DNA of 64,000 bases. Source: CAVYXK01 sp963708245 (GTDB lineage Bacteria > Pseudomonadota > Alphaproteobacteria > Acetobacterales > Acetobacteraceae). Under the pieces are notes generated by a model that was given only the letters and a program-made list of their open reading frames with translations, did not search any database and was not told where the DNA came from. Of the stretch, positions 44,188-54,613 are shown piece after piece (within the stretch, counting starts at the first letter, position 1; every line of letters begins with the position of its first letter). Both the position numbers and the translations under genes were made by a program. Location: NCBI GenBank assembly GCA_963708245.1, contig OY970201.1:2542001-2606000 (forward strand), read 5' to 3'.

Positions 44188-45034
44188 GTCCCTGTTCCGA
44201 TTCCTGCGTCGCGAGCCTTTCGCCGCGTGCGGCGCCGTCATCTACGCGATCGTCGTCATCACGGCGGTGTTTGCGCCGAAGCTTGCCCCATATGATCCGC
44301 GCGCGCTGCTGATGCAGGGGCATCGTATCGCCCGCTACCTTCCGATCTCTGCCGCCCATTGGCTCGGCACCACTGCCGGCGGGCACGACGTGCTGAGCGA
44401 GCTCATATACGGGACGCGTGCCGCCCTGGAGGTCGGACTGACCGCCGCGCTCGGCGTTGTCGTGATCGGCACGCTTCTTGGCTTGCTCGCCGGATATCTC
44501 GGCGGGTGGGTGGACAGGCTGATCAGCCGCATTTCGGATATTACACTCGGTCTGCCATTTCTGCCCTCCATGCTGGTGCTCGCTGCGCTCACCACGCCCG
44601 GGACACGGGTGATCGTGTTCACCGTGGCCGTGCTGCTGTGGCCGAATACGGCGCGCGTGATTCGTGCCCAGGTGCTGTCGATCCGCGAACGCGCCTGGGT
44701 CGAGGCCGCGCGCGTGACCGGCTGTTCCACGGCCCGGATCATGTTCGTCCATGTCTTGCCGCAGGTTCTGCCGCTGTCTGCACTCTACGGCTCCGTCGCG
44801 ATCGGCTGGGCCATCCTGGCCGAGTCGGCCGCCAGCTTCCTGGGATTCGGTGACCCCGACAGCATCAGTTGGGGCGTGATGCTACAGGACGCGTACGCTA
44901 ATCAGGCGCTCGGGCGCGGCGCGTGGAACTGGTTCACGCCGCCCGGCATCGCCATCGTCCTGATGGTACTCGCCGGATTCCTGATTTCACGCGGGTCCGA
45001 GAAGCTGTTGTTCCCCCGGCTGGCCGACCAATGA
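44144..45034 (+). CDS. Family-5 ABC transporter permease (DppC-like)
   Basis: A 296-residue permease. It has an N-terminal cytoplasmic helix and first membrane segment (EPFAACGAVIYAIVVITAVF), the typical periplasmic APYDPRALLMQG loop, HWLGTTAGGHDVLSELIYGT, and the EAA loop EAARVTGCSTARIMFVHVLP. The ATG at 44144 overlaps the preceding gene by 44 nt; the in-frame GTG at 44174 (VRSAKSLF) would shorten the overlap and is equally likely. Overlaps the ATPase gene by 4 nt. Confidence 0.88.
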   Translation: MLGSTPGSPSVRSAKSLFRFLRREPFAACGAVIYAIVVITAVFAPKLAPYDPRALLMQGHRIARYLPISAAHWLGTTAGGHDVLSELIYGTRAALEVGLTAALGVVVIGTLLGLLAGYLGGWVDRLISRISDITLGLPFLPSMLVLAALTTPGTRVIVFTVAVLLWPNTARVIRAQVLSIRERAWVEAARVTGCSTARIMFVHVLPQVLPLSALYGSVAIGWAILAESAASFLGFGDPDSISWGVMLQDAYANQALGRGAWNWFTPPGIAIVLMVLAGFLISRGSEKLLFPRLADQ

Positions 45035-46035
45035 CACTGCTGTCGCTGACCGACCTGCAGGTGCACTACCAGACTGGCGGCGGCATCGTGTGCGCGGTCG
45101 ACGGAGCCGACCTCGAAGTGCCCGCTGGCAGCATCGTCGGGTTGGTTGGCGAGAGCGGCTGCGGCAAATCCACGCTCGGGCGCGCGGTGATGGGCGTGCT
45201 GCCCGGCAATGGCCGGATTGCCGGCGGCAGCATCATGTTCGAGGGCCGCGAGCTGACGGCTATGTCGGAGCGGGAACGGCGCGCGCTGCGCTGGCGGCGC
45301 CTGTCCTTCATCCCGCAAACGGCGATGAATGCGCTCGATCCAGTCCAGCGGCTGAGTGCGCACATGCGCGAAGTGCTGTGCGAGCGTGGCGGCCTGCAGC
45401 AGGACGCCGCGCATGCTCGCGCGGAGCAGTTGATGCGACTGGTGGGGCTCGATCCGGGATGTCTGTCGTATTATCCGCATCAGTTCAGCGGCGGCATGCG
45501 ACAGAGAGCTTCGATCGCGCTGGCGTTGGCGCTGGAGCCGGCTCTGGTCATTGCTGACGAGCCGGTGACGGCGCTCGACGTGATCGTGCAGCGCCAGGTG
45601 TTGGACGAGCTGCGTGATCTGCAACAACGGCTCGGCTTGGCGATGATTCTCGTCACGCATGACATCGCCGTGGTTGCCTATACGTGCGACCGCGCGGCCG
45701 TGATGTATGCCGGCAAGATCGTGGAGTCCGGCCCGGTCGCGGCTGTGCTGGAGAAACCGTTTCATCCTTATACGATGGGGCTGATGCACGCTTTCCCGGA
45801 CGTGCGAGGCGAGGCAATAGCGCTGGTACCGATCGAGGGCGCCCCGCCATCGCTGCTGACACCCCCGTCCGGCTGCCGGTTCGCCGATCGCTGCCCGTTT
45901 GCGGAATCGCGCTGTAGGGCTGCCGAACCGGAACTGGTTGCAGTTGCCCCCGACCACCTCGCGGCCTGCTGGCGGAGCGCGGAAGCCGTGGCGCTGCGCG
46001 CGCAAGCCGCCCGGCCGGCAACTTGGGCAGCATGA
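45031..46035 (+). CDS. Oligopeptide-type ABC transporter ATPase (DppD-like)
   Basis: A 334-residue ATPase with Walker A GESGCGKST (40-48), signature FSGGMRQRASIALALALEP, Walker B LVIADEPVTALD and switch histidine LVTHD. The C-terminal oligopeptide-transporter extension has the Cys motif CRFADRCPF..CRAAEP, which binds an Fe-S cluster in homologues. It overlaps both neighbours by 4 nt (ATGA). It pairs with the DppF-like ATPase. Confidence 0.9.
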   Translation: MTLLSLTDLQVHYQTGGGIVCAVDGADLEVPAGSIVGLVGESGCGKSTLGRAVMGVLPGNGRIAGGSIMFEGRELTAMSERERRALRWRRLSFIPQTAMNALDPVQRLSAHMREVLCERGGLQQDAAHARAEQLMRLVGLDPGCLSYYPHQFSGGMRQRASIALALALEPALVIADEPVTALDVIVQRQVLDELRDLQQRLGLAMILVTHDIAVVAYTCDRAAVMYAGKIVESGPVAAVLEKPFHPYTMGLMHAFPDVRGEAIALVPIEGAPPSLLTPPSGCRFADRCPFAESRCRAAEPELVAVAPDHLAACWRSAEAVALRAQAARPATWAA

Positions 46036-46991
46036 ACCAGCTTTCACCAGTCATTGAAGCAGACGGGCTGTCGAAGACCTTCCGCCTCCGGCACCGTGCG
46101 GTGCGTGCCGTGCAGCACGTCAGCCTCGCTGTCCGTGCCGGTGAGGCGCTGGGGATCGTCGGCGAGTTGGGCTGCGGCAAGACCACGACGGCGCGTTTGT
46201 TGCTACGTCTCGAAGAGCCCAGCACAGGGTGCATCCGTTTCTTCGATGAGGACATCACCACCCGCCGAGGCGCTGCATTGCGGCAGTTCCGCGCCCGCGC
46301 GCAGCTCGTGTTCCAGAACCCGTTCGACGCGTTCAATCCGCGTTTCACGATCCGCCGTGCTTTGATCGAGCCGTTGAACAATTTCGGTATTCCCCGCGCC
46401 GAACATCGACAGCGGATCGAGGCGGTGATGGAGCGCGTGCGCTTGCTGCCCTCCGCCGCTTGGCTGGATCGCCGCCCCCATGAGTTATCGGGCGGACAGT
46501 TGCAACGTGTTGTCCTGGCACGCGCATTGCTGCCAGAACCGAAGTTGATCGTCGCGGACGAACCGGTGTCGATGCTGGATGTCTCGGTCCGCGCGGGCAT
46601 TCTGAATCTGTTGCGCGAAGCGCGGGACGCGCTCGGGCTGGCGGCGATTTATATCAGCCATGACCTGGCGCTGATCCGCTACGTGTGCGAGCGCACGCTG
46701 GTGATGTATCTCGGGCGGGTGGTGGAAGAGGGACCAACGGCGGAGCTTATCACCGAGCCGCAGCACCCGTACACGCGAGCGCTGGTGGCTGCTGTGCCGG
46801 AGCCGCGGGTGGACCAGGACCGCAAGCCCTTGCCGATTTTGGGGAGCCTGAGCGCGACGCAGGACGACGAGCGTGGTTGCGTTTTCCGTGCGCGCTGCCC
46901 GCATGCTTTCGCCCGCTGCGCGAGCGAAGCGCCGCTGCTGCGTGAGATCGCGCCTGGGCGCCGCGCCGCCTGCCATCTGGGGGCTACCTGA
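46032..46991 (+). CDS. Oligopeptide-type ABC transporter ATPase (DppF-like)
   Basis: A 319-residue second ATPase of the transporter. Walker A is GELGCGKTT, with Leu replacing the usual Ser, which should still bind nucleotide. Signature LSGGQLQRVVLARALLPEP, Walker B LIVADEPVSMLD, switch YISHD. The C-terminal cysteines (GCVFRARCPHAFARC) match the Dpp/Opp extension. The start at 46032 overlaps the upstream stop (ATGA). Last gene of the five-gene transport operon. Confidence 0.9.
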   Translation: MNQLSPVIEADGLSKTFRLRHRAVRAVQHVSLAVRAGEALGIVGELGCGKTTTARLLLRLEEPSTGCIRFFDEDITTRRGAALRQFRARAQLVFQNPFDAFNPRFTIRRALIEPLNNFGIPRAEHRQRIEAVMERVRLLPSAAWLDRRPHELSGGQLQRVVLARALLPEPKLIVADEPVSMLDVSVRAGILNLLREARDALGLAAIYISHDLALIRYVCERTLVMYLGRVVEEGPTAELITEPQHPYTRALVAAVPEPRVDQDRKPLPILGSLSATQDDERGCVFRARCPHAFARCASEAPLLREIAPGRRAACHLGAT

Positions 46992-47033
46992 CTGGCTGTA
47001 GATCGTGAATATCTCGAGAGGTAGGATTACTTC

Positions 47034-48071
47034 ATGGACCAGATCGACCTGCGATCGGACACCGTCACCCAGCCATCCGAGGCGATGCGCGCCGCGATGG
47101 CGCGCGCCCCCGTTGGAGACGACCAGTACGGCGAGGACCCATCGGTCAACCTGCTGCAGGAGCGGATCGCCGACTTGCTGGGCAAGGAGGCCGCGCTGTT
47201 CGTGCCCAGCGGCACCATGGCCAATCAGATCGGCCTAAAGCTGCTAGCCCACCCGGGTGACGACGTGGTCGTCGCTGCCGAGGCCCACATCGTCTGGCAC
47301 GAATCAGGCGCCGCGGCCGCCAATTCCGGCGTGCAGTTCACCGTCGTAGGACGGGGCGGTACATTCGATGCCGAGGCCTTTCGGACCGCCTTCAAGCCCG
47401 CCGGCCACGTGGTGTTTCCGCCGACCACGCTGGTGACAATTGAAAACACACACAACCGCGGCGGTGGGGTAGTGTTCCCGCAGGAGGACGTCGTCGCTAT
47501 CTGCACGGCTGCCCGAACGCTCGGCGTTGGCACGTACCTGGATGGCGCGCGGCTGTTCAATGCGGCAGTAGCCAGCGGCCGGTCGCTGGCCGAATTGGCT
47601 GCCCCCTTCGATGTGGTATCAGTGGCTCTGTCCAAGGGGCTGGGATGCCCGGTCGGCAGCCTGGTCGCTGGGCCAGCGGAGGCAATGCGTCGCGCCGTGC
47701 GGGCCAGGCGGATGTTCGGCGGCGCAATGCGGCAATCCGGCATCCTGGCCGCGGCAGGGCTGTACGCGCTCGACCAGGGCATTCAGAGGTTGGCCGAAGA
47801 CCACGCCAACGCGCATATCATCGCAGACTATATCGCCCAGACCGGGGCGGAGATCGATATGGCAACTGTGCAGACTAACATTGTGATTTTTCGGCTACCG
47901 GACCATCTACCCGACGCCGCGACCGTTGTTCGGCGGGCTCGAGAGCAGGGCGTACTGGTTGGCGCCTTCGCACCGCGAACCGTGCGCGCCACCACTCATC
48001 TCGACGTTAGTACCGCCCAATGCCGGCGGGCCGGCGAGGTTCTGGCATCCATTTTAGGAGCTCGAGCATGA
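47034..48071 (+). CDS. ltaE: Low-specificity L-threonine aldolase
   Basis: A 345-residue PLP enzyme that splits L-threonine or allo-threonine to glycine and acetaldehyde. Family motifs: IDLRSDTVTQPSEAMR, GDDQYGEDPSVNLL, FVPSGTMANQIGL, YLDGARLFNA and the PLP lysine in VALSKGLGCPVGS. It follows the transporter operon by 42 bp and overlaps the epimerase/dehydrogenase gene by 4 nt, so all may be one transcript. Confidence 0.92.
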   Translation: MDQIDLRSDTVTQPSEAMRAAMARAPVGDDQYGEDPSVNLLQERIADLLGKEAALFVPSGTMANQIGLKLLAHPGDDVVVAAEAHIVWHESGAAAANSGVQFTVVGRGGTFDAEAFRTAFKPAGHVVFPPTTLVTIENTHNRGGGVVFPQEDVVAICTAARTLGVGTYLDGARLFNAAVASGRSLAELAAPFDVVSVALSKGLGCPVGSLVAGPAEAMRRAVRARRMFGGAMRQSGILAAAGLYALDQGIQRLAEDHANAHIIADYIAQTGAEIDMATVQTNIVIFRLPDHLPDAATVVRRAREQGVLVGAFAPRTVRATTHLDVSTAQCRRAGEVLASILGARA

Positions 48072-48877
48072 TCGATCCCAGTCGCGACCGGGTTTTGATC
48101 ACCGGTGCCGCGGGCGCCATCGGCACAGCACTGCGCATCGGTCTTCGCGCGCGATGGCAGCATTTGGTGCTGACCGATGTCCGCCAAGTCTCCGATCCGA
48201 CTCCCAATGAGACAGTGGTGCAGGTCGATATCGCCGATCGCGCGGCCTTGGAGCGCATGATGCGAGGCGTGAAAGGCTTGGTCCACCTGACCGGGGTAGG
48301 TGGGGACTACACGCTGGAAGACCTGTTCCGCGTCAATGTCCGCGGCCTGTTCGACGTCTTCGAGGCTGCACGCCTCGCCGGAGTAGAGCGCATCGTTTAT
48401 GCCAGCAGCAACCATGCGTTCGGCTGCTATCCGATCACGGAATCGGTCAGTCCGGCCCTGCCGCCTCGGCCAGATAGTCTCTACGGCGCTTTCAAGGTGC
48501 TGGGCGAGACGATGCTGCGCACCTATTACGATCGGCACGGCATCCGATCCGTCTCGCTGCGGATCGGCACGTTCAGGACCCTGCCGATCGACCAACGGTC
48601 CCTGGCAACCTGGTTGAGCCCTGCTGACGCAGCGCACCTGGTCGATGCGGCATTGCGCCATCCCGATCCGGGTTGCCTGGTGGTGAACGGCTACTCCGCC
48701 AACACGCGCATCAAAACACATGACCCGAACTGGAGCTTCCTCGGCTACGTACCCCGGGACAATGCCGAGGATCATATCGAGATGCTGCGTGCCAAGGGCG
48801 TGGACGTGGATGCGCCGTGGGAGTGGCCGGAGCATGGCGGCCAACACGCGCGGGCACCTGAGCGGCCGGTGCGGTAG
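48068..48877 (+). CDS. NAD-dependent epimerase/dehydratase-family protein (uronate-dehydrogenase-like)
   Basis: A 269-residue extended SDR. Nucleotide-binding GAAGAIG (13-19), active-site Y139-x3-K143 in SLYGAFKVLGE, Ser in IVYASSNHAFG. The pattern SSNHAFGCYP followed by the YxxxK region is that of uronate dehydrogenases, which oxidise galacturonate or glucuronate to aldarolactones. An enolase-superfamily sugar-acid dehydratase lies nearby on the other strand, which supports a sugar-acid route. The ATG overlaps the threonine aldolase stop. Confidence 0.82.
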   Translation: MIDPSRDRVLITGAAGAIGTALRIGLRARWQHLVLTDVRQVSDPTPNETVVQVDIADRAALERMMRGVKGLVHLTGVGGDYTLEDLFRVNVRGLFDVFEAARLAGVERIVYASSNHAFGCYPITESVSPALPPRPDSLYGAFKVLGETMLRTYYDRHGIRSVSLRIGTFRTLPIDQRSLATWLSPADAAHLVDAALRHPDPGCLVVNGYSANTRIKTHDPNWSFLGYVPRDNAEDHIEMLRAKGVDVDAPWEWPEHGGQHARAPERPVR

Positions 48878-48910
48878 TTCTCGCGTCCGCCCTTCGCCGG
48901 TAGATTGCTG

Positions 48911-49738
48911 TCAGCCGGTCGTGTCCCACGCCGGCGCGAAGCCAGGACTGACGCAGCGCCGGTCCTTCGGCAGCGCCTCGATTGCTGCGCGGTCAGCGTC
49001 GTCCAGTACGACATCCAGCGCACCCAGGTTCTCCTGCTGGCGCTCACGACGCACTGATTTCGGGATGGGCGCGACGTCCTTCTGCTCCAGCAGCCAGGCA
49101 AGCGCGATCTGGGAAGGCGTGGCGTGGTGCTTTCGCGCAATATCAGCCAGCACCGGGTGATTGACGAGTTGCCCCTTGGCCAGCGGCGAATAGGCGATAA
49201 TCGGGACTCCGCGCTCGCGCACATAGCGCAGCAACGGCGGCTGACGCAGCAGCACGTGGTATTCGAACTGCACCGCGGCGATCGGTGCGCGAACCTCCTC
49301 GATCGACCGGCGCAGCAGCGCCACGTTGAAATTGGCGACGCCGATATGGCGCGCCTTGCCTTCCTGCTGCAGCGCCATCATCGTCTCTAGCGCCGCCGGC
49401 AAGTTCATGTCGGGGGACGGCCAGTGGATCAGATAGAGATCGACGTAATCCGTACGCAGCATCTCTAGGCTGGCCTCCATCGCGGTGCGCAATCGCTCCG
49501 GCGCCAGGTTCTGGTTCCACACCTTGGTCGTGATGTGCAGCTCCTGGCGCGGCACGCGCGACGCAGCGACGCCGGCGCCCACCTCGGCTTCATTGCCGTA
49601 CATTTGTCCGGTGTCGATATGGCGGTAACCGAGCGCAATCGCGCTCTCCACCGCCGCCTGGCACTCCTGACCCGAGATGCGCCAGGTGCCGAAGCCGAGC
49701 TGCGACATGTGCAATCCGTTGGCCGTGATGATGTGCAT
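48911..49738 (-). CDS. Aldo/keto reductase
   Basis: A 275-residue NADPH-dependent reductase with the full catalytic tetrad: D42 and Y47 (HIDTGQMYGNE), K72 (TTKVWN) and H105 (LIHWPSP). Cofactor motif IPKSVRRERQQENLGA near the C-terminus. The start at 49738 (MHIITANGLHM) has GGAG nine bases upstream; longer frames to 49840 lack similarity. It converges on the SDR gene and is on the same strand as the dehydratase gene, 150 bp downstream of it. It resembles 2,5-diketo-gluconate reductase-type AKRs. Confidence 0.85.
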   Translation of the reverse strand: MHIITANGLHMSQLGFGTWRISGQECQAAVESAIALGYRHIDTGQMYGNEAEVGAGVAASRVPRQELHITTKVWNQNLAPERLRTAMEASLEMLRTDYVDLYLIHWPSPDMNLPAALETMMALQQEGKARHIGVANFNVALLRRSIEEVRAPIAAVQFEYHVLLRQPPLLRYVRERGVPIIAYSPLAKGQLVNHPVLADIARKHHATPSQIALAWLLEQKDVAPIPKSVRRERQQENLGALDVVLDDADRAAIEALPKDRRCVSPGFAPAWDTTG

Positions 49739-49888
49739 GCGTTGCATCTCCTGGAGCCAAATATCCCGACGAATCTGAAGCGATGTATCCCCGATCGCGA
49801 GGCTTGGCGTCTTGACCATGTCGTGACCAGCCGGGCACATCGACGGTACATCTGCATCCCGACGGCAGTCGAACCCAGGTCTTCGCGA

Positions 49889-51064
49889 TCACCAATGTGC
49901 AATCGATCCGTCCCGCTCGTGGATCGCATCGCGCGCCGCAATGCGTTCCTGCTCGAACGGATGCTTCGCCGCCTCTTCCATATCGATCTCCACGCCTAAC
50001 CCAGGCCGCTCCGGAATCTCCCAGCACCCGTCGCGCAGCGTGATCGGCACGTCGGCAACCGCGGAGAAATGACCAATTCGATCCGACAACTGCTCCAGAA
50101 TGACGAAGTTCGGTGTGGCCACCGCGAAATGTAGCCCGACAACAGAAGCGATCGGTCCCATCGGGTTATGCGGCGCGATGCCTATCTGCGCCGCCGCCCC
50201 CACTGCGGCGATCTGCCGCCCGACCGTGAAGCCACCGCAGTGACAGAGGTCCGGCTGGAAGAAGCTGACCGCGCGCCGATCGGCCAGTGCCTGGAACTCG
50301 GGCAGCGTCAGCAACCGCTCGCCGGCCGCCAACGGGACGTTGCTACGATCCGCGACCACCCGCATCGCGTCGGGATCGCCTGGCTGCACCGGCTCTTCCA
50401 CGAACATCGGCTCGCACGCCGCTAGCGCTTTGGTATAGGCGACCGCGGCGCCAATCGTGGTGGCGCGCCCATGGAAATCGAATAGTAGATCGACGTCCGG
50501 CCCGACCGCCTCGCGCAGCGTCACAGCCAGCCGCTCCATCCGGCGGACGCCGTCGCTCTCGGTGGCGTAGTGCGTGTACGGCGCCGGGCCGCACTTCAGC
50601 GCGTTGTAGCCTTTGGCAACCATCTCCCGCGCGCCGTCGGCATATGCCTCCGGGTCCAGCGGTCGGCGACGCAGGTCATGCTTAGAGCTGGCTATATGCG
50701 CATAGACCCGCACCCGATCGCGCGCCCGGCCGCCGAGCAGTTGCCATACCGGCTTGCCGCAGTCCTTGCCGAGGATGTCCCACAGCGCCTGCTCGATCGC
50801 GCTGACCGCTGTCAGCCCGATCACACCGAGGGGCCAGAAACTGTGCTTGATCATGCGCTCATGCAGCCAGGAGATGTCGCGCGGGTCGCGCCCCAGCAGC
50901 ATCGGGACGAAATCCTCCACGCACCCGACCACGGCGCGGGTCTTCCACTCCAGCGTTCCTTCGCCCCAACCATACAGACCGGGTTGGTCGGTCTCGACGC
51001 GCACGAACACCCAGTTACGGTCGCCGGCGTGCACCGTGATGGGACGGATAGCGGTTATCTTCAT
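49889..51064 (-). CDS. Enolase-superfamily sugar-acid dehydratase (galactonate dehydratase-like)
   Basis: A 391-residue mandelate-racemase/muconate-lactonizing-type enzyme. Magnesium ligands appear in order in LLFDFHGR, FVEEPVQP and LAAGERL; the base is probably His in APHNPMGP. The opening MKITAIRPITVHAGDRNWVF and the Trp-rich SFWPLGVIGLTAVS match galactonate dehydratase-like members. It would remove water from an aldonic or aldaric acid, fitting with the uronate-dehydrogenase-like protein. Substrate cannot be fixed from sequence alone. Confidence 0.85.
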   Translation of the reverse strand: MKITAIRPITVHAGDRNWVFVRVETDQPGLYGWGEGTLEWKTRAVVGCVEDFVPMLLGRDPRDISWLHERMIKHSFWPLGVIGLTAVSAIEQALWDILGKDCGKPVWQLLGGRARDRVRVYAHIASSKHDLRRRPLDPEAYADGAREMVAKGYNALKCGPAPYTHYATESDGVRRMERLAVTLREAVGPDVDLLFDFHGRATTIGAAVAYTKALAACEPMFVEEPVQPGDPDAMRVVADRSNVPLAAGERLLTLPEFQALADRRAVSFFQPDLCHCGGFTVGRQIAAVGAAAQIGIAPHNPMGPIASVVGLHFAVATPNFVILEQLSDRIGHFSAVADVPITLRDGCWEIPERPGLGVEIDMEEAAKHPFEQERIAARDAIHERDGSIAHW

Positions 51065-51203
51065 GCTGCTGCTCCCACTATGAGCCCCTCTATATCTCAG
51101 AAGCTAGCTTCTTCGCTCTGCAGCGGAGGGATGAACCCGAAGCTGACCACCATCGCCGAGGCTGCAACGCGTGGCCACCCACATAAGCGAGTGGCCAGGC
51201 AGA

Positions 51204-52382
51204 TCATGTATCGCCCGGCTGCGGTCCGCCTTCGGGCTCGACGCTCTTGCGAAGCCTCAAGGTTACATGTGTCCCCTGGCCGTGGCCCGAACTGATGTTC
51301 AACTCGGCTCCTATCTGGTCGGCGAGCGCGTTCACAATTGTCGTGCCGAGGCTCCCATGCTTCATGGCGCCGTCTTCGCTCATTCCAACCCCGTCATCGG
51401 AGATCGCAATTTCGATAAACTCCCCTGTCGTGGTCACGCGTAGCCGCACCATACCGCGCTGGCCATCGGGATAGGCATGGCGAAAGGAGTTAGTGAGCAG
51501 CTCGCTAACAATCAGACCAAGGGGGATGGCACGCTCCGCATCCAGTTCCAACGTCTCCTCGAAGCTGCATCCAACAGCCACCGTCGGACTGAGCTGCCCG
51601 ACACGCTCGCAGATATCGGTCAGCATCCGCCCGAGCACGACGGTGCGCAGGTCGGCACTCTGTTGCAGAGCACGATGACTCTCCGCAACTGCAAACACGC
51701 GAGCGATCGCTTCGTCGAGCGCCTGCACTGCTTGAGGGTAACGAAGACGGGATCGTTGCAGTGTCAAGAGGCTGGCAACCAGTTGCAGTGAATTCTTGAT
51801 CCGGTGGTCGGCTTCCCGCACGAGGATCTCACGGCGCTTCACTTCCTGCCGCAATTCCGCCTCGCGAGTAGCGCGCTCAATCGCGACACCGAGCAAATTT
51901 GCAGACGCACGTAAGAACGATATGTCATCCTCGGAAAACGGAGCCTTCTCGCGGCTATCAGCCTCCAGTACCCCAAATGGCTTGCCATCCACGCGAATAA
52001 TCACGTTCATGGCCCGCTCGATACCGTGATCGATCAGAAGCTGCGGCGTTCGGAATCGGGTCTCCTCCGCCAGGTTGTTCGAGATGACGGGTTTGTCCGT
52101 TCGCAAGGCGTGTCCAGCAGCCGATCCGTCGTCAGCCTCCAGCTTCGCGCTTCCCACGACATTCTTGGGCCAGCCTACACCGGCCCGCACGAGCAGGCGC
52201 TGCTCCGTCGGAAGCAGTTCCAGCACCTTGCAGAAGCGGACATTCAATCCGTCGGCGACCAGACGGCATGTCTCGTGCAGCAGATCATCCAGATCAGTGC
52301 GCCTGAGCGCCGCCGTTCCAATGTCGGCCAGAAGGTCCCGCTGGCGCATCCGCCGGCTAACGGTGTCGTGATGATCCGGCAT
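51204..52382 (-). CDS. GAF-domain sensor histidine kinase (HisKA_2 type)
   Basis: A 392-residue soluble kinase. A GAF domain fills residues 20-172 (LVADGLNVRFCKVLELLPTE, GVLEADSREKAPFS). The phospho-acceptor is H193 in READHRIKNSLQLVASLL, the HisKA_2 signature. The ATPase domain has the N-box SELLTNSFRHAYPDG, the G1-box ISDDGVGM and a GHGQGTHVTL-type G2-box. The frame is open to 52496, but that extension is only five MDVPTR units from a tandem DNA repeat, so the ATG at 52382 is preferred. There is no membrane segment and no partner response regulator nearby. Kinases of this class often act in general stress signalling. Confidence 0.85.
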   Translation of the reverse strand: MPDHHDTVSRRMRQRDLLADIGTAALRRTDLDDLLHETCRLVADGLNVRFCKVLELLPTEQRLLVRAGVGWPKNVVGSAKLEADDGSAAGHALRTDKPVISNNLAEETRFRTPQLLIDHGIERAMNVIIRVDGKPFGVLEADSREKAPFSEDDISFLRASANLLGVAIERATREAELRQEVKRREILVREADHRIKNSLQLVASLLTLQRSRLRYPQAVQALDEAIARVFAVAESHRALQQSADLRTVVLGRMLTDICERVGQLSPTVAVGCSFEETLELDAERAIPLGLIVSELLTNSFRHAYPDGQRGMVRLRVTTTGEFIEIAISDDGVGMSEDGAMKHGSLGTTIVNALADQIGAELNISSGHGQGTHVTLRLRKSVEPEGGPQPGDT

Positions 52383-52404
52383 TCGAGTTCCCTGATCGCA
52401 ATTA

Positions 52405-52494
52405 ATTCTGGTTGGTACGTCCATTCTGGTTGGTACGTCCATTCTGGTTGGTACGTCCATTCTGGTTGGTACGTCCATTCTGGTTGGTACGTCC
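52405..52494. repeat. Five perfect 18-bp tandem repeats upstream of the kinase gene
   Basis: The unit attctggttggtacgtcc is repeated five times without any change from 52405 to 52494. It lies 23 bp upstream of the kinase ATG on the minus strand, so it is in the 5' leader or promoter region. Perfect identity between copies means copy number probably changes by slippage. Confidence 0.95.
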
Positions 52495-52651
52495 ACCCTG
52501 ACAGCATCAGCGTCGCTGCAGCTGCCGCATCAGCCGCACCGATGTTGCGAGCTAAACATACATGCTTGCCGCCCTGGAGCCCACCCGCTCGCGTCGCGCC
52601 ACCGACGGTGACCACATCCCCGTGATGGCCGGCTCAAGTGTTTGTCCCGGG

Positions 52652-52688
52652 GACATGGTGGACACCTGTTCGGAGACATGGTGGACAC
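52652..52688. repeat. Pair of 14-bp direct repeats (possible IS-end scar)
   Basis: gacatggtggacac occurs at 52652-52665 and 52675-52688, 23 bp apart. The motif resembles the repeated ends seen beside IS481-type insertion sequences (from memory). No transposase remains, so this may be a scar. The surrounding gap (52497-52750) holds no gene. Confidence 0.5.
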
Positions 52689-52750
52689 ATTGGGGTCAGG
52701 TCAAGGCCGGCCGGCCATGACGGTGAGGGCCGGCTATGGCGGTGGCTTGA

Positions 52751-53947
<1,197 letters not shown>

Positions 53948-54019
53948 CGACCGGCTCCGTTCCGCCATAGCTTGAGGTGTAGTCTGATCTGTCGGGGGAG
54001 GCGGTGCAAACCTGGGCGA

Positions 54020-54568
54020 CTACTCCGCTGCCGCCCGCTTCAGCCGATCGGCGAACTGTTTGCGGAACTTCGCCACTTTGGGTGCGACGACGACCTGGCA
54101 GTAGCCGCTCCACGGATTGCGTGCGAAGTAATCGTTATGCTCGGGCTCGGCCGGATAGAACGCATCAAGCGGCTTGATCTCGGTGGTGAGCGGGGCGGGC
54201 CATATGGCGGCTTGCGTTATCTCGCGCATCACCGCCTCGGCCGTCTGCCGTTGAGCATCCGAGTGGGTCAGGATGATGGAGCGGTATTGCGGTCCGATGT
54301 CGTTTCCCTGCCGATCCTTCGTGGTAGGATCGTGGATGGCGAAGAACACGCGCAACAGGTCGCCGTAGGAGAGCTCGTTCGGATCGAACTTGACCTGAAC
54401 TACTTCGGCGTGACCGGTCGTGCCGGTGCAGACCTGCTTGTAGCTGGGGTTCGGCACATGGCCGCCGGCATAGCCGGAGGTGACGCTTTGCACCCCGCGC
54501 AGGTCCTTGAAGACGGCCTCCAGGCACCAGAAACAGCCGCCCCCGAGTGTCGCCAGTTCTTCGTTCAT
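54020..54568 (-). CDS. msrA: Peptide methionine-S-sulfoxide reductase
   Basis: A 182-residue repair enzyme that reduces methionine-S-sulfoxide in proteins. The catalytic GCFWC motif is at 11-15 with nucleophile C12. The remaining signatures are GYAGGHVPNPSYKQVCTGTT, GHAEVVQVKFDP, FFAIHDPT and QYRSIIL. Resolving cysteine candidates are C47 and the C-terminal one in SGYCQVVV. A common stand-alone stress gene. Confidence 0.93.
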   Translation of the reverse strand: MNEELATLGGGCFWCLEAVFKDLRGVQSVTSGYAGGHVPNPSYKQVCTGTTGHAEVVQVKFDPNELSYGDLLRVFFAIHDPTTKDRQGNDIGPQYRSIILTHSDAQRQTAEAVMREITQAAIWPAPLTTEIKPLDAFYPAEPEHNDYFARNPWSGYCQVVVAPKVAKFRKQFADRLKRAAAE

Positions 54569-54613
54569 GTGTGTCGTTCCCTTCCGTTGGCGCGCATCAT
54601 ATCGGCGGGTGGG

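Noticed and set aside
52405..52494. The five 18-bp tandem repeats as a CRISPR array.
   Set aside because: The units abut with no spacers and are too short. No cas genes are present.
52383..52496. MDVPTR repeats as a genuine N-terminal domain of the histidine kinase.
   Set aside because: They come from an 18-bp DNA tandem repeat that happens to be in frame. The family N-terminus starts at 52382. Kept as a finding on regulation instead.
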